A DNA stretch of 64,000 bases from Flavobacterium lindanitolerans (GTDB taxonomy: Bacteria > Bacteroidota > Bacteroidia > Flavobacteriales > Flavobacteriaceae): assembly GCF_002846575.1 (NCBI RefSeq), contig NZ_PJND01000010.1:186001-250000 (forward strand). The letters run 5' to 3'. The notes under the pieces are model-generated. The model did not search any database. It saw only the letters and a program-made list of their open reading frames with translations, and was not told the origin of the DNA. This document shows, in pieces, positions 9,301-17,927 of the stretch; position 1 is the first letter of the stretch; the number at the start of each line of letters is the position of its first letter. A program made the position numbers and the translations under genes.

Positions 9301-9558
9301 TTATTTAGCTCTTTCAATGATTTCAACTAGTCTCCAACATTTTGATTTACTTAAAGGACGCGTTTCGCTGATTCTTACAGTATCTCCAATGTTACAGTCG
9401 TTTGTTTCGTCGTGTGCTACATATTTCTTAGTTTTCAACACGAACTTACCGTATAACGGGTGTTTTACTTTTTTTGTTTCAGAAACAACAATAGATTTCT
9501 CCATTTTGTTGCTAGTAACAACACCTATTCTCTCTTTTCTTAAATTTCTTTTTTCCAT
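9301..9558 (-). CDS. rpsQ: 30S ribosomal protein S17
   Basis: An 85-residue OB-fold protein. [20 protein letters not shown], then [22 protein letters not shown], and [23 protein letters not shown] match the S17 signature regions. It is a primary 16S-binding protein. It is separated from rplN by 2 nt and from rpmC by 17 nt. Confidence 0.97.
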   Translation of the reverse strand: MEKRNLRKERIGVVTSNKMEKSIVVSETKKVKHPLYGKFVLKTKKYVAHDETNDCNIGDTVRISETRPLSKSKCWRLVEIIERAK

Positions 9559-9575
9559 CTTTTAGCAGAATACAA

Positions 9576-9767
9576 TTACTGTAACTCTCTTTTGCTTAAC
9601 TCTGTAGCGATTCTTGCAACTGATCTTCTCAAACTTCTGATTTGAAGCGGGTTTTCAATTGGAGAAATTGCGTGAGCATTTTTTAGGTCGGCATATGTCT
9701 TTCTTAATTGACCAAGTTTTTCTTGCAACTCAGCTACAGACAGATCTTTAATTTCTGATTGTTTCAT
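9576..9767 (-). CDS. rpmC: 50S ribosomal protein L29
   Basis: A 63-residue two-helix protein: MKQSEIKDLSVAELQEKLGQ, then LRKTYADLKNAHAISPIENPLQIRSLRRSVARIATELSKR. The KNAHAISPIENPLQIR loop is the L29 signature variant. It sits next to the tunnel exit where trigger factor and SRP dock. Order rplP-rpmC-rpsQ is standard. Confidence 0.96.
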   Translation of the reverse strand: MKQSEIKDLSVAELQEKLGQLRKTYADLKNAHAISPIENPLQIRSLRRSVARIATELSKRELQ

Positions 9768-9779
9768 AATAAAAATTGA

Positions 9780-10205
9780 TTATGCTTCGAAATCTCTAGC
9801 TACGACAAACTTAGTTTTAACAGGAAGTTTTTGTGCTGCAAGACGCAAAGCTTCTTTTGCAACTGACAAAGGCACACCACCTACCTCAAACATAATTCTT
9901 CCGGGTTTAACAACTGCAGCCCAATATTCAACTGCACCTTTACCTTTACCCATACGTACTTCAAGAGGCTTCTTAGTGATTGGTTTATCTGGAAATATTT
10001 TAATCCATAATTGTCCTTCTCTTTTCATGTAACGAGTTGCAGCGATACGTGCAGCTTCGATTTGGCGAGAAGTAAGGAACATTCCAGTTTCATGAACAGA
10101 TTTAATACCAAACATTCCGTTAGAAAGTTCGTGCCCTCTTTGAGAGTTACCTTTCATTCTACCCTTCTGTACCTTGCGGTATTTTGTTCTTTTAGGCTGT
10201 AACAT
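9780..10205 (-). CDS. rplP: 50S ribosomal protein L16
   Basis: A 141-residue protein beginning [20 protein letters not shown] and containing [20 protein letters not shown] and [20 protein letters not shown], then [21 protein letters not shown]16 organises the A-site and peptidyl-transferase region of the 50S. The length is usual and it is followed at 12 nt by rpmC. Confidence 0.98.
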   Translation of the reverse strand: MLQPKRTKYRKVQKGRMKGNSQRGHELSNGMFGIKSVHETGMFLTSRQIEAARIAATRYMKREGQLWIKIFPDKPITKKPLEVRMGKGKGAVEYWAAVVKPGRIMFEVGGVPLSVAKEALRLAAQKLPVKTKFVVARDFEA

Positions 10206-10224
10206 TTTTCTTTAATTTAAAAAT

Positions 10225-10971
10225 TTACTTTCTTTTACGTGGGTTTGATTTGCCTGGTCTGTCAGATTTGCCACGAGGAGCATCTCCGCCTTTACCGCTT
10301 CCGGCTTGTTTTTTGTCCATTCCAACCAGTGGAGACAAATCTCTCTTGCCGTAAACCTCACCTTTCATGATCCACACTTTGATTCCCATTCTACCGTAAG
10401 TAGTATGAGCTTCAGCAAGTGCATAATCAATGTCAGCTCTGAAAGTTGATAGAGGAATTCTACCTTCTTTGAACATTTCCGAACGTGCCATTTCAGCACC
10501 ATTCAAACGACCTGAAATCATAACTTTCACACCTTCAGCGTTCATACGCATTGCAGCCGCAATAGCCATTTTAATAGCTCTTCTGTATGAAATACGACTT
10601 TCGATTTGACGAGCGATACTTGTAGCCACTAAGTAAGCATCAAGCTCCGGTCTTTTAATTTCAAAGATGTTGATTTGAACCTCTTTGTCAGTAATTTTCT
10701 TAAGCTCTTCTTTCAACTTGTCTACCTCTTGGCCACCTTTCCCGATAATGATACCTGGTCTGGCAGTAGTGATAGTAACGGTTACAAGCTTCAAAGTTCT
10801 CTCGATGATTACTTTTGATACACTAGCTTTTGATAAACGAGCGTGGATATACTTTCTGATTTTGTGATCTTCGGCAAGTTTGTCACCGTAATCATTTCCA
10901 CCATACCAGTTTGAATCCCATCCTCTGATGATACCAAGTCTGTTTCCAATTGGATTTGTCTTTTGTCCCAT
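10225..10971 (-). CDS. rpsC: 30S ribosomal protein S3
   Basis: S3 of 248 residues. It has the N-terminal [20 protein letters not shown], the type-2 KH domain with the GXXG loop ([14 protein letters not shown]) and the C-terminal domain with [20 protein letters not shown]. It lines the mRNA entry tunnel. The last 30 residues ([10 protein letters not shown], then [19 protein letters not shown]) form a basic low-complexity tail that is probably unstructured. It follows rplV by 4 nt. Confidence 0.98.
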   Translation of the reverse strand: MGQKTNPIGNRLGIIRGWDSNWYGGNDYGDKLAEDHKIRKYIHARLSKASVSKVIIERTLKLVTVTITTARPGIIIGKGGQEVDKLKEELKKITDKEVQINIFEIKRPELDAYLVATSIARQIESRISYRRAIKMAIAAAMRMNAEGVKVMISGRLNGAEMARSEMFKEGRIPLSTFRADIDYALAEAHTTYGRMGIKVWIMKGEVYGKRDLSPLVGMDKKQAGSGKGGDAPRGKSDRPGKSNPRKRK

Positions 10972-10975
10972 CTTA

Positions 10976-11386
10976 TTAATTGCTTTGTGTGTTATCTAAT
11001 TGTCCCAACACGATAGTTACGTGGTTAGAACGTTTTCTAATTCTGTGTGCACGACCTTGTGGAGCCGGACGAAGTCTTTTCAACATCATTCCACCATCTA
11101 CTCTGATCTCTTTAACAATCAAGCCTGCTTCAGCTACATTACCTTCGCTGTTTTTCTGCTCCCAGTTATTGATTGCAGACAACAAAAGTTTTTCTAATTT
11201 TCTTGAAGCTTCTTTAGAGCTGAATCTTAAAATATTCAAGGCTCTTTCCACTTTCTGACCTCTTACTAGATCTGCTACTAAGCGCATTTTTCTAGGTGAA
11301 GTAGGGCAGTTATTCAATTTTGCGAAGGCAACTTGCTTGTTAGCTTCTTTGATGCCTTCAGCTCTTTCTCTTTTACGAACTCCCAT
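10976..11386 (-). CDS. rplV: 50S ribosomal protein L22
   Basis: A 136-residue protein. The core ([20 protein letters not shown], then [23 protein letters not shown]) is followed by the long hairpin [20 protein letters not shown] with [12 protein letters not shown] that forms part of the tunnel constriction. This loop is where macrolide-resistance changes occur in other bacteria; no deletion or duplication is apparent. It has an N-terminal extension of about 20 residues relative to E. coli. Confidence 0.97.
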   Translation of the reverse strand: MGVRKRERAEGIKEANKQVAFAKLNNCPTSPRKMRLVADLVRGQKVERALNILRFSSKEASRKLEKLLLSAINNWEQKNSEGNVAEAGLIVKEIRVDGGMMLKRLRPAPQGRAHRIRKRSNHVTIVLGQLDNTQSN

Positions 11387-11394
11387 TGCTCTTC

Positions 11395-11673
11395 TTATTT
11401 TTTACCTTTATTTTTTGCTCCAGCGTGACCTCTAAAAGATCTTGTTGGTGAAAATTCTCCTAATTTATGACCTACCATGTTTTCTGTTACGTAAACTGGT
11501 ACAAACTGACGACCGTTATGAACTGCGATAGTCTGTCCAACAAAATCTGGAGTAATCATAGAAGCTCTAGACCAAGTCTTTACAACTCCTTTATTACCTT
11601 TTTCAATATTTTCTTGAACTTTCTTATCTAATTTATAGTGAACAAAAGGTCCTTTTTTTAATGAACGTGCCAT
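11395..11673 (-). CDS. rpsS: 30S ribosomal protein S19
   Basis: A 92-residue protein with [20 protein letters not shown], then [22 protein letters not shown] and [18 protein letters not shown], which is the full S19 family pattern. S19 in the 30S head contacts S13 and the A-site finger. It lies 6 nt after rplB and 8 nt before rplV. Confidence 0.98.
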   Translation of the reverse strand: MARSLKKGPFVHYKLDKKVQENIEKGNKGVVKTWSRASMITPDFVGQTIAVHNGRQFVPVYVTENMVGHKLGEFSPTRSFRGHAGAKNKGKK

Positions 11674-11679
11674 ATCTTA

Positions 11680-12504
11680 TTATTTCTTTCTACGTTCTAC
11701 GATATACTTGTTACTCGGATTTTGCTTAGAACGCGTTCTGTAACCTTTAGCAGGCAACCCTTTTCTTGAACGTGGGTGTCCTCCTGAAGAACGTCCTTCT
11801 CCACCACCCATTGGGTGATCAACAGGGTTCATCGCAACTGGTCTTGTTCTAGGTCTTCTACCTAACCATCTAGATCTACCTGCTTTACCAGATACTACCA
11901 ATTGATGGTCAGAATTAGATACTGCTCCAATTGTAGCCGAACAAGTCAACAAGATTAATCTTGTTTCTCCTGAAGGCATTTTAATTGTTGCATATTTTCC
12001 ATCTCTTGCCATTAATTGAGCGAAAGTTCCTGCTGAACGAGCAATAACAGCTCCCTGACCAGGACGCAACTCAATACAAGAGATAACAGTTCCCAAAGGA
12101 ATTTTGCTCAAAGGCAATGTATTACCGATTTCTGGAGATGCTTCAGCACCAGAAACTACTTTCTGACCTACCTGCAATCCGTTTTGAGCGATAATATAAG
12201 TTTTTGCTCCATCAGCATAAGCTAACAAAGCGATAAAAGCAGTACGGTTTGGATCGTATTCGATTGATTTCACAGTAGCCGGAATTCCGTCTTTTGTTCT
12301 TTTGAAATCAATAATACGATAACGCTGCTTGTGACCACCACCCGTATAACGCATGGTCATCTTTCCTTGACTATTTCTACCTCCTGAGTTTTTTATCGGT
12401 GCTAACAAAGAGCGCTCCGGCTTATCAGTTGTAATGGCGTCAAAACCATTAACAACTCTAAAACGCTGACCCGGGGTAATAGGTTTTAATTTTCTAACTG
12501 ACAT
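11680..12504 (-). CDS. rplB: 50S ribosomal protein L2
   Basis: This 274-residue protein has the OB-fold and SH3-like domains of L2 and the C-terminal signature [20 protein letters not shown]; the His in NPVDHP corresponds to the residue close to the peptidyl-transferase centre. The end is strongly basic ([20 protein letters not shown]). L2 is needed for subunit association. It starts 16 nt after rplW. Confidence 0.98.
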   Translation of the reverse strand: MSVRKLKPITPGQRFRVVNGFDAITTDKPERSLLAPIKNSGGRNSQGKMTMRYTGGGHKQRYRIIDFKRTKDGIPATVKSIEYDPNRTAFIALLAYADGAKTYIIAQNGLQVGQKVVSGAEASPEIGNTLPLSKIPLGTVISCIELRPGQGAVIARSAGTFAQLMARDGKYATIKMPSGETRLILLTCSATIGAVSNSDHQLVVSGKAGRSRWLGRRPRTRPVAMNPVDHPMGGGEGRSSGGHPRSRKGLPAKGYRTRSKQNPSNKYIVERRKK

Positions 12505-12520
12505 GTTTCTGCCTTATTTA

Positions 12521-12811
12521 TTAGATATTATTATAAAAATCTATCGTTTCTCCTTCTTGTACTTGAACAATTGCTTTTTTGTAAGCATTTGTCTTTCCGT
12601 TGATGATACCACTTTTAGTATATTTAGTAGATCTATCAGCTCTGTAGTTCATCGTGTTTACTTCAACAACAGTAATCCCGTAAGCCGCCTCTATAGCATT
12701 CTTAATCTGGATTTTGTTTGCTTTTTTGTCAACGATGAATCCAAAGCGATTGAAAACCTCACCATCTTTGGTAATTTTCTCAGTAATTATAGGTTTAATT
12801 ATGATACTCAT
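12521..12811 (-). CDS. rplW: 50S ribosomal protein L23
   Basis: A 96-residue protein: MSIIIKPIITEKITKDGEVF, then FIVDKKANKIQIKNAIEAAY and VVEVNTMNYRADRSTKYTKS. This is the L23 fold, the docking platform at the tunnel exit for trigger factor and SRP. It follows rplD by 6 nt in the order rplC-rplD-rplW-rplB. Confidence 0.97.
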   Translation of the reverse strand: MSIIIKPIITEKITKDGEVFNRFGFIVDKKANKIQIKNAIEAAYGITVVEVNTMNYRADRSTKYTKSGIINGKTNAYKKAIVQVQEGETIDFYNNI

Positions 12812-12817
12812 GGCCTA

Positions 12818-13447
12818 TTATTTGCTTAAATTTTCTTGAATTCCTTCCAAAGACCCTTCTAAAAGCACTAAATTGTTTGCATTCAAAATAGCGTAAGTGC
12901 TTAATTCTGAACTAGTTACAACGCTAGACGCCTTTAAATTGCGTGAGGACAAATATACATTTTTATTCGACTCTCCCAACACAAATAAAGATTTTTTATT
13001 CTCTAACCCTAAAGCTTTCAAAACGTTAATGAAATTTTTAGTGTTTGGCACTTCAAAATTGAAGTCTTCTAATACGATAATATTTGACTCTTTTGCTTTG
13101 ATTGAGAAAGCAGATTTTCTTGCCAAACGCTTCAAGTTTTTATTCAATTTGAATGAATAACTTCTTGGTCTTGGCCCGAAAACTGTACCTCCACCTTTAA
13201 ACAAAGGGTTCTTAACGCTACCAGCACGAGCTGTACCGGTTCCTTTTTGCTTTTTAATCTTACGCGTACTTCCGGTTACCTCAGCTCTCTCTTTAGATTT
13301 GTGAGTTCCTTGTCTTTGATTAGCAAGATATTGCTTAACATCAAGGTATACCGCGTGATTATTTGGCTCAATTGCGAATACTGAATCAGAAAGAGTAATC
13401 GTTCTGCCAGTTTCTTTTCCGTTGATATTTAAAACTTTTACTTCCAT
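12818..13447 (-). CDS. rplD: 50S ribosomal protein L4
   Basis: A 209-residue L4 with the extended tunnel loop KKQKGTGTARAGSVKNPLFK, then GGGTVFGPRPRSYSFKLNKN, and a globular domain with ESNIIVLEDFNFEVPNTKNF. In E. coli L4 is the S10-operon repressor. Its ATG overlaps the rplC stop by one base, indicating coupled translation. Confidence 0.97.
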   Translation of the reverse strand: MEVKVLNINGKETGRTITLSDSVFAIEPNNHAVYLDVKQYLANQRQGTHKSKERAEVTGSTRKIKKQKGTGTARAGSVKNPLFKGGGTVFGPRPRSYSFKLNKNLKRLARKSAFSIKAKESNIIVLEDFNFEVPNTKNFINVLKALGLENKKSLFVLGESNKNVYLSSRNLKASSVVTSSELSTYAILNANNLVLLEGSLEGIQENLSK

Positions 13448-14064
13448 TACTTCTGAATGATTACATAAGAGTTATTGTGTCCTGGAACACATCCTTTTAC
13501 TAAAAGCAGGTTCTTCTCAGCAACCACTTTCAAAACTCTTAAGTTCTGAACAGTTACATTATCAGTTCCCATTCTACCTGCCATACGCATTCCTTTGAAT
13601 ACTCTGGAAGGATAAGAAGAAGCTCCTACAGATCCCGGCGCTCTCAAACGGTTGTGCTGACCATGTGTAGACTGTCCAACCCCACCAAAACCGTGACGCT
13701 TAACAACACCCTGGAAACCTTTACCTTTTGATACACCTTGAACATCTACAAATTCGCCTTCTACAAAAAGGTCTACAGTGAGCACATCACCTAATTTGTA
13801 TTCTTCTTCGAAGTACTTGAACTCAACGACTTTTTTCTTAGCTACAGTTCCCGCTTTTTTAAAGTGACCTAGATCAGCTTTTGTGGAATGTTTCTCATTT
13901 TTGTCATCGAAACCAAGTTGCAACGCTTCATACCCGTCAACCGCATTGGTTCTGACTTGGGTAACAACACATGGTCCAGCTTCGATTACAGTACAAGGAA
14001 TATTTTTCCCGTTTTCATCGAAAATACTGGTCATGCCGATTTTTCTACCAATTAACCCAGACAT
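13447..14064 (-). CDS. rplC: 50S ribosomal protein L3
   Basis: This 205-residue protein starts [20 protein letters not shown] and holds the central loop [20 protein letters not shown], then [20 protein letters not shown], reaching the peptidyl-transferase centre. The Gln in VGQSTHG is where PrmB methylates L3 in E. coli. The gene is preceded by a 154-nt gap with a promoter-like sequence and nested inverted repeats, so it could start a second transcript. Confidence 0.97.
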   Translation of the reverse strand: MSGLIGRKIGMTSIFDENGKNIPCTVIEAGPCVVTQVRTNAVDGYEALQLGFDDKNEKHSTKADLGHFKKAGTVAKKKVVEFKYFEEEYKLGDVLTVDLFVEGEFVDVQGVSKGKGFQGVVKRHGFGGVGQSTHGQHNRLRAPGSVGASSYPSRVFKGMRMAGRMGTDNVTVQNLRVLKVVAEKNLLLVKGCVPGHNNSYVIIQK

Positions 14065-14103
14065 AAAATATTAATTATTAATTATTAAAATACAAAACAA
14101 TAG

Positions 14104-14200
14104 AACACATTATTTAAACGAATCCTATTTTTTGGAGGCGCAAAAGTATAACTATTTTGCGATTTATCCTAAAAATATTTTTTCGCCTAAATAATGTGTT
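14104..14200 (-). promoter_or_regulatory. Nested inverted repeats in the rpsJ-rplC gap
   Basis: Three concentric repeats occupy this leader. The outer one is AACACATTATTTA (14104-14116) with TAAATAATGTGTT (14188-14200). The middle one is AGGCG (14136-14140) with CGCCT (14184-14188), sharing base 14188 with the outer arm. The inner one is CGCAAAA (14139-14145) with TTTTGCG (14155-14161). The position corresponds to a leader before rplC, where ribosomal-protein feedback might act. Alternatively it is an attenuator between rpsJ and the rest of the S10 block. Confidence 0.5.
14141..14175 (-). promoter_or_regulatory. Candidate promoter for rplC onward
   Basis: On the minus strand TACTTTTG (14148-14141) fits the -7 consensus TAnnTTTG exactly. 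A T-rich TTTTTA ending 21 nt upstream is a poor -33 element. It lies in one of the four long gaps of the cluster, about 75 nt before the rplC ATG. It overlaps the inner hairpin noted above. Confidence 0.4.
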
Positions 14201-14218
14201 GTTTTCTTAATGAGATAC

Positions 14219-14524
14219 TTATACTTTGATCTCTACTTCAACTCCACTTGGAAGCTCCAATTTCATTAGAGCATCGATAGTTTTTGATGAAGAAGAATAA
14301 ATGTCTAACAATCTTTTGTATGACATTACTTCAAATTGCTCTCTAGATTTTTTGTTAACGTGCGGAGAACGCAACACAGTAAAAATCTTTTTGTGAGTTG
14401 GCAACGGAATTGGTCCTGTTACCACTGCACCTGTACTTTTTACAGTTTTTACAATCTTCTCAGCAGATTTGTCTACCAAATTGTGATCGTAAGACTTTAG
14501 TTTTATTCTGATTTTTTGACTCAT
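14219..14524 (-). CDS. rpsJ: 30S ribosomal protein S10
   Basis: A 101-residue protein: [20 protein letters not shown], then [20 protein letters not shown] and [20 protein letters not shown], the standard S10 sequence. Besides its place in the 30S head it is NusE, the partner of NusB and NusG in antitermination. It lies 12 nt after fusA; tuf, which separates fusA and rpsJ in many bacteria, is missing here. Confidence 0.98.
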   Translation of the reverse strand: MSQKIRIKLKSYDHNLVDKSAEKIVKTVKSTGAVVTGPIPLPTHKKIFTVLRSPHVNKKSREQFEVMSYKRLLDIYSSSSKTIDALMKLELPSGVEVEIKV

Positions 14525-14536
14525 TTTTCTTTAGAA

Positions 14537-16693
14537 TTAAGCGTTACCTTTTGCTTTTTTGATTACCGCTTCTGAAATGTTAGAAGGCGTTTCAGCATAG
14601 TGAGAGAACTCCATTGTAGAAGTAGCTCTACCTGATGACAATGTTCTCAATGTTGTAACATAACCGAACATTTCTGATAATGGCACATCAGCCTTGATAG
14701 TCTTAGCACCATTTCTGTCACCCATGTCATTAACCTGACCTCTACGACGGTTCAAGTCACCTACGATATCACCCATGTTTTCTTCCGGAGTGATAACTTC
14801 GATTTTCATGATTGGCTCAAGGATAACAGCACCAGCAGCTTTTCCAGACTCTTTGTATCCTAATTTCGCAGCTAACTCGAAAGAAAGCGCATCAGAATCC
14901 ACAGGGTGGAAAGATCCGTCCAACAAAGTAACTTTAAGGCTATCTACTGCATAACCAGCCAAAGGCCCTTGTTTCATTGCTTCTCTGAAACCTTTTTCTA
15001 CTGCAGGGATATATTCTTTAGGAACGTTACCACCTTTAACTTCATTAACGAACTGTAATCCAACAGGAACTTTTCCGTCAACTTCGTCAGCTGGTTCGAT
15101 TCTAAATACGATATCACCAAATTTACCACGACCTCCTGATTGCTTCTTGTAAACCTCTCTGTGTTGAGCCGGTCTGGTGAATGCTTCTTTGTACTCTACC
15201 TGAGGCTCACCCTGGTTAACTTCCACTTTGAACTCACGTTTCATACGGTCGATAAGGATATCCAGGTGAAGCTCACCCATACCAGAAATAATTGTCTGAC
15301 CTGAAGCCTCATCTGTTCTAACTGTAAACGTTGGATCTTCTTCAGCCAATTTAGCCAAAGCCATACCCATCTTGTCTACGTCAGCCTTAGTTTTAGGCTC
15401 AATAGCGATACCAATTACCGGATCAGGGAATTTCATAGATTCAAGGATGATTGGGTGTTTTTCATCACACAATGTATCTCCTGTTTTGATATCTTTAAAT
15501 CCTACAGCAGCTCCAATATCTCCAGCCTCGATAAATTCGATTGGGTTTTGCTTGTTAGCGTGCATCTGGTAGATACGGGAAATTCTCTCTTTGTTTCCTG
15601 AACGAGTGTTCAAAACATAAGAACCAGCATCAAGACGTCCGGAGTAAGCACGGAAGAATGCCAAACGACCTACGAATGGGTCTGTAGCAATCTTAAATGC
15701 TAAAGCTGCAAACGGCTCTTTTACATCTGGCTTACGCATAATTTTTGTTTGGTCTTCTTCCAACAAATCTGCATCATCAGGATGAATTCCTTCAATACCC
15801 TCTTTGTCTAGCGGAGAAGGCAAATATTTACATACAGCATCCAACATGAACTGAACTCCTTTGTTTTTGAAAGAAGAACCACAGATCATAGGAATGATAG
15901 CCATATCAATTGTAGCAGCACGTAATGCCTTGTTGATTTCTTCTTCTGTGATAGAGTTTTCGTCCTCCATATATTTGTCAAGAAGATTTTCATCATACTC
16001 AGCCACGGCCTCGATTAAAGTAGAACGGTATTGTTTTACTTCGTCTACCATATCAGCAGGGATATCAACGATATCAAAAGTAGCTCCCTGAGTTTCATCA
16101 TGCCATATGATAGCCTGATTTTTCACCAAGTCAACCACTCCTTTGAAATCCGCCTCATCACCAATTGGCAATGTAATAGCAACAGCGTTAGATTTCAACA
16201 TATCTCTAACCTGTTGGCATACGTTCAAGAAGTTAGAACCTTGACGGTCCATTTTGTTAACGAATCCCATACGTGGAACTCTATATTGGTCAGCAAGTCT
16301 CCAGTTAGTTTCAGACTGAGGCTCAACACCATCAACTGCACTAAACAAGAAAACCAATCCATCCAATACTCTTAAAGAACGGTTTACCTCAACGGTAAAG
16401 TCAACGTGCCCAGGAGTATCGATGATGTTAAAGTGGTAAGGCTTACTTTCCGGAAGAAGCTTTCCTTGTACAGTTGGAAAGTTCCACTCACAAGTTGTAG
16501 CAGCCGAAGTAATCGTGATACCTCTTTCCTGCTCCTGTGCCATCCAGTCCATTGTTGCAGCACCATCGTGCACCTCACCAATTTTATGTGATTTTCCAGT
16601 ATAAAAAAGAATACGCTCCGTTGTTGTTGTCTTACCAGCATCAATGTGAGCAGCAATTCCGATATTTCTTGTATATTTTAAATCTCTAGCCAT
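14537..16693 (-). CDS. fusA: Translation elongation factor G
   Basis: A 718-residue EF-G. The GTPase domain has G1 [13 protein letters not shown] (about residues 15-27), [11 protein letters not shown] (switch region), DTPGHVDF (G3) and NKMDRQG (G4). Domain II follows near residue 300-400; domains III-V include [20 protein letters not shown] and [20 protein letters not shown]. It catalyses GTP-driven translocation and, with RRF, ribosome recycling. It is in a compact rpsL-rpsG-fusA-rpsJ arrangement. Confidence 0.98.
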   Translation of the reverse strand: MARDLKYTRNIGIAAHIDAGKTTTTERILFYTGKSHKIGEVHDGAATMDWMAQEQERGITITSAATTCEWNFPTVQGKLLPESKPYHFNIIDTPGHVDFTVEVNRSLRVLDGLVFLFSAVDGVEPQSETNWRLADQYRVPRMGFVNKMDRQGSNFLNVCQQVRDMLKSNAVAITLPIGDEADFKGVVDLVKNQAIIWHDETQGATFDIVDIPADMVDEVKQYRSTLIEAVAEYDENLLDKYMEDENSITEEEINKALRAATIDMAIIPMICGSSFKNKGVQFMLDAVCKYLPSPLDKEGIEGIHPDDADLLEEDQTKIMRKPDVKEPFAALAFKIATDPFVGRLAFFRAYSGRLDAGSYVLNTRSGNKERISRIYQMHANKQNPIEFIEAGDIGAAVGFKDIKTGDTLCDEKHPIILESMKFPDPVIGIAIEPKTKADVDKMGMALAKLAEEDPTFTVRTDEASGQTIISGMGELHLDILIDRMKREFKVEVNQGEPQVEYKEAFTRPAQHREVYKKQSGGRGKFGDIVFRIEPADEVDGKVPVGLQFVNEVKGGNVPKEYIPAVEKGFREAMKQGPLAGYAVDSLKVTLLDGSFHPVDSDALSFELAAKLGYKESGKAAGAVILEPIMKIEVITPEENMGDIVGDLNRRRGQVNDMGDRNGAKTIKADVPLSEMFGYVTTLRTLSSGRATSTMEFSHYAETPSNISEAVIKKAKGNA

Positions 16694-16703
16694 TTCTTAA
16701 GGA

Positions 16704-17180
16704 TTAAAATCTAAAGTGAGAGAATGCTTTGTTTGCTTCAGCCATCTTGTGAGTATCCATTCTCTTCTTAACAGCAGCACCTTCTTCTTTAGCAGCAGCT
16801 AAAACTTCAGAAGCTAGTTTTTGAGCCATAGATTTCTCGTTTCTTCTACGAGCATAAAGTATCATCCACTTCATTGCCATAGAGATTTTACGGTCTGGTC
16901 TGATTTGCATCGGGATTTGGAATGTAGCACCACCAACTCTACGGCTACGTACTTCTACGTGAGGCATAACGTTAGTTAAAGCATCTTTCCAGATTTCCAA
17001 TGAAGATTTTTCTGCATCTTGTTTCTTGTTTTCTACGATATCCAATGCATCATAGAATACTTTGAAAGCAGTTGATTTTTTACCGTCCCACATTAAGTTG
17101 TTCACAAAACGCGTCACTAACTGATCGTTAAATTTTGGATCTGGTAAAAGAGGTCTTTTTTTGGCCTGTCTTTTTCTCAT
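16704..17180 (-). CDS. rpsG: 30S ribosomal protein S7
   Basis: A 158-residue protein: [20 protein letters not shown], then [20 protein letters not shown] and [20 protein letters not shown]. It starts assembly of the 30S head and, in E. coli, represses the str operon. The gene follows a 90-nt leader containing a heptad tandem repeat just before the ATG. Confidence 0.98.
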   Translation of the reverse strand: MRKRQAKKRPLLPDPKFNDQLVTRFVNNLMWDGKKSTAFKVFYDALDIVENKKQDAEKSSLEIWKDALTNVMPHVEVRSRRVGGATFQIPMQIRPDRKISMAMKWMILYARRRNEKSMAQKLASEVLAAAKEEGAAVKKRMDTHKMAEANKAFSHFRF

Positions 17181-17192
17181 GTCTTGAATTTT

Positions 17193-17217
17193 AGTCTAAA
17201 GTCTAAAGTTTAAAGTC
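17193..17217 (-). repeat. Heptad tandem repeat in the rpsG leader
   Basis: On the plus strand AGTCTAA occurs twice, then AGTTTAA and AGTC (17193-17217), giving three and a half units of 7 nt. It ends 12 nt before the rpsG start codon. A related array lies in the same relation to obgE at 54242-54268. Confidence 0.65.
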
Positions 17218-17270
17218 GCAAAGAATATTTCTTTCAACCTTCCGCCTTCGACATCGGACTGATTAAAAAA

Positions 17271-17654
17271 TTACTTTTTTGCTTCTTTTGGGCGTTTTGC
17301 ACCATACTTAGATCTTCTTTGCGTTCTTCCGGCAACACCTGACGTATCAAGCGCACCACGAACGATGTGGTATCTAACTCCTGGTAAATCTTTTACCCTT
17401 CCACCCCTAACTAATACTATCGAGTGCTCTTGTAGATTGTGTCCTTCTCCTGGGATGTAAGCATTCACTTCATTACCATTTGTCAAACGTACACGCGCAA
17501 CTTTACGCATTGCAGAGTTTGGTTTTTTTGGTGTAGTAGTGTAAACACGCGTACAAACCCCTCTTCTTTGAGGACAAGAATCTAAAGCAACCGATTTACT
17601 CTTCTTAGTTATCTGGGTTCTTCCAGTTCTTACTAATTGTTGAATTGTTGGCAT
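17271..17654 (-). CDS. rpsL: 30S ribosomal protein S12
   Basis: A 127-residue S12. [20 protein letters not shown] carries Lys43, and [20 protein letters not shown] carries Lys88, the two positions altered in streptomycin-resistant mutants; both are the sensitive type. The region [11 protein letters not shown] is also conserved. S12 is the decoding-centre protein of the 30S. It is the first gene of the cluster, behind the best promoter sequence in the window. Confidence 0.98.
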
Positions 17655-17686
17655 AATTAATACTAATATATATTATGATTTAATTT

Positions 17687-17736
17687 CCCGCTTTTTACGG
17701 GGTTGCAAATGTAGTAATTATTTTTTTTTAAACAAA
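17687..17736 (-). promoter_or_regulatory. Promoter of the str/S10/spc/alpha cluster with leader hairpin
   Basis: On the minus strand TTTG (17736-17733), a 19-nt spacer and TACATTTG (17713-17706) match both elements of the Bacteroidota primary sigma promoter. Transcription would start near 17700, about 45 nt before the rpsL ATG. The first transcribed bases form a small hairpin, CCCG (17687-17690) with CGGG (17698-17701). Confidence 0.8.
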
Positions 17737-17927
17737 CGTTAATTCATTAATTTTCAAACAGATTAACCTAGATTTAATTTTTGTATATTATTCGTTGCTT
17801 TTTTGCGTTACTTTTACCGTGGTCTGATAACAGTTCTAAAAGCCTTATTTCCTATTCTTATAAATCCTGAGAAATTCAGGAATAAAACCGAAGATCCAGT
17901 GTCGTTGCTTTTAACAATTATAATATT

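Noticed and set aside
14131..14140. GGAGG sequence looking like a Shine-Dalgarno site
   Set aside because: It lies on the plus strand with no plus-strand gene after it, and belongs to the nested inverted repeats of the rplC leader.
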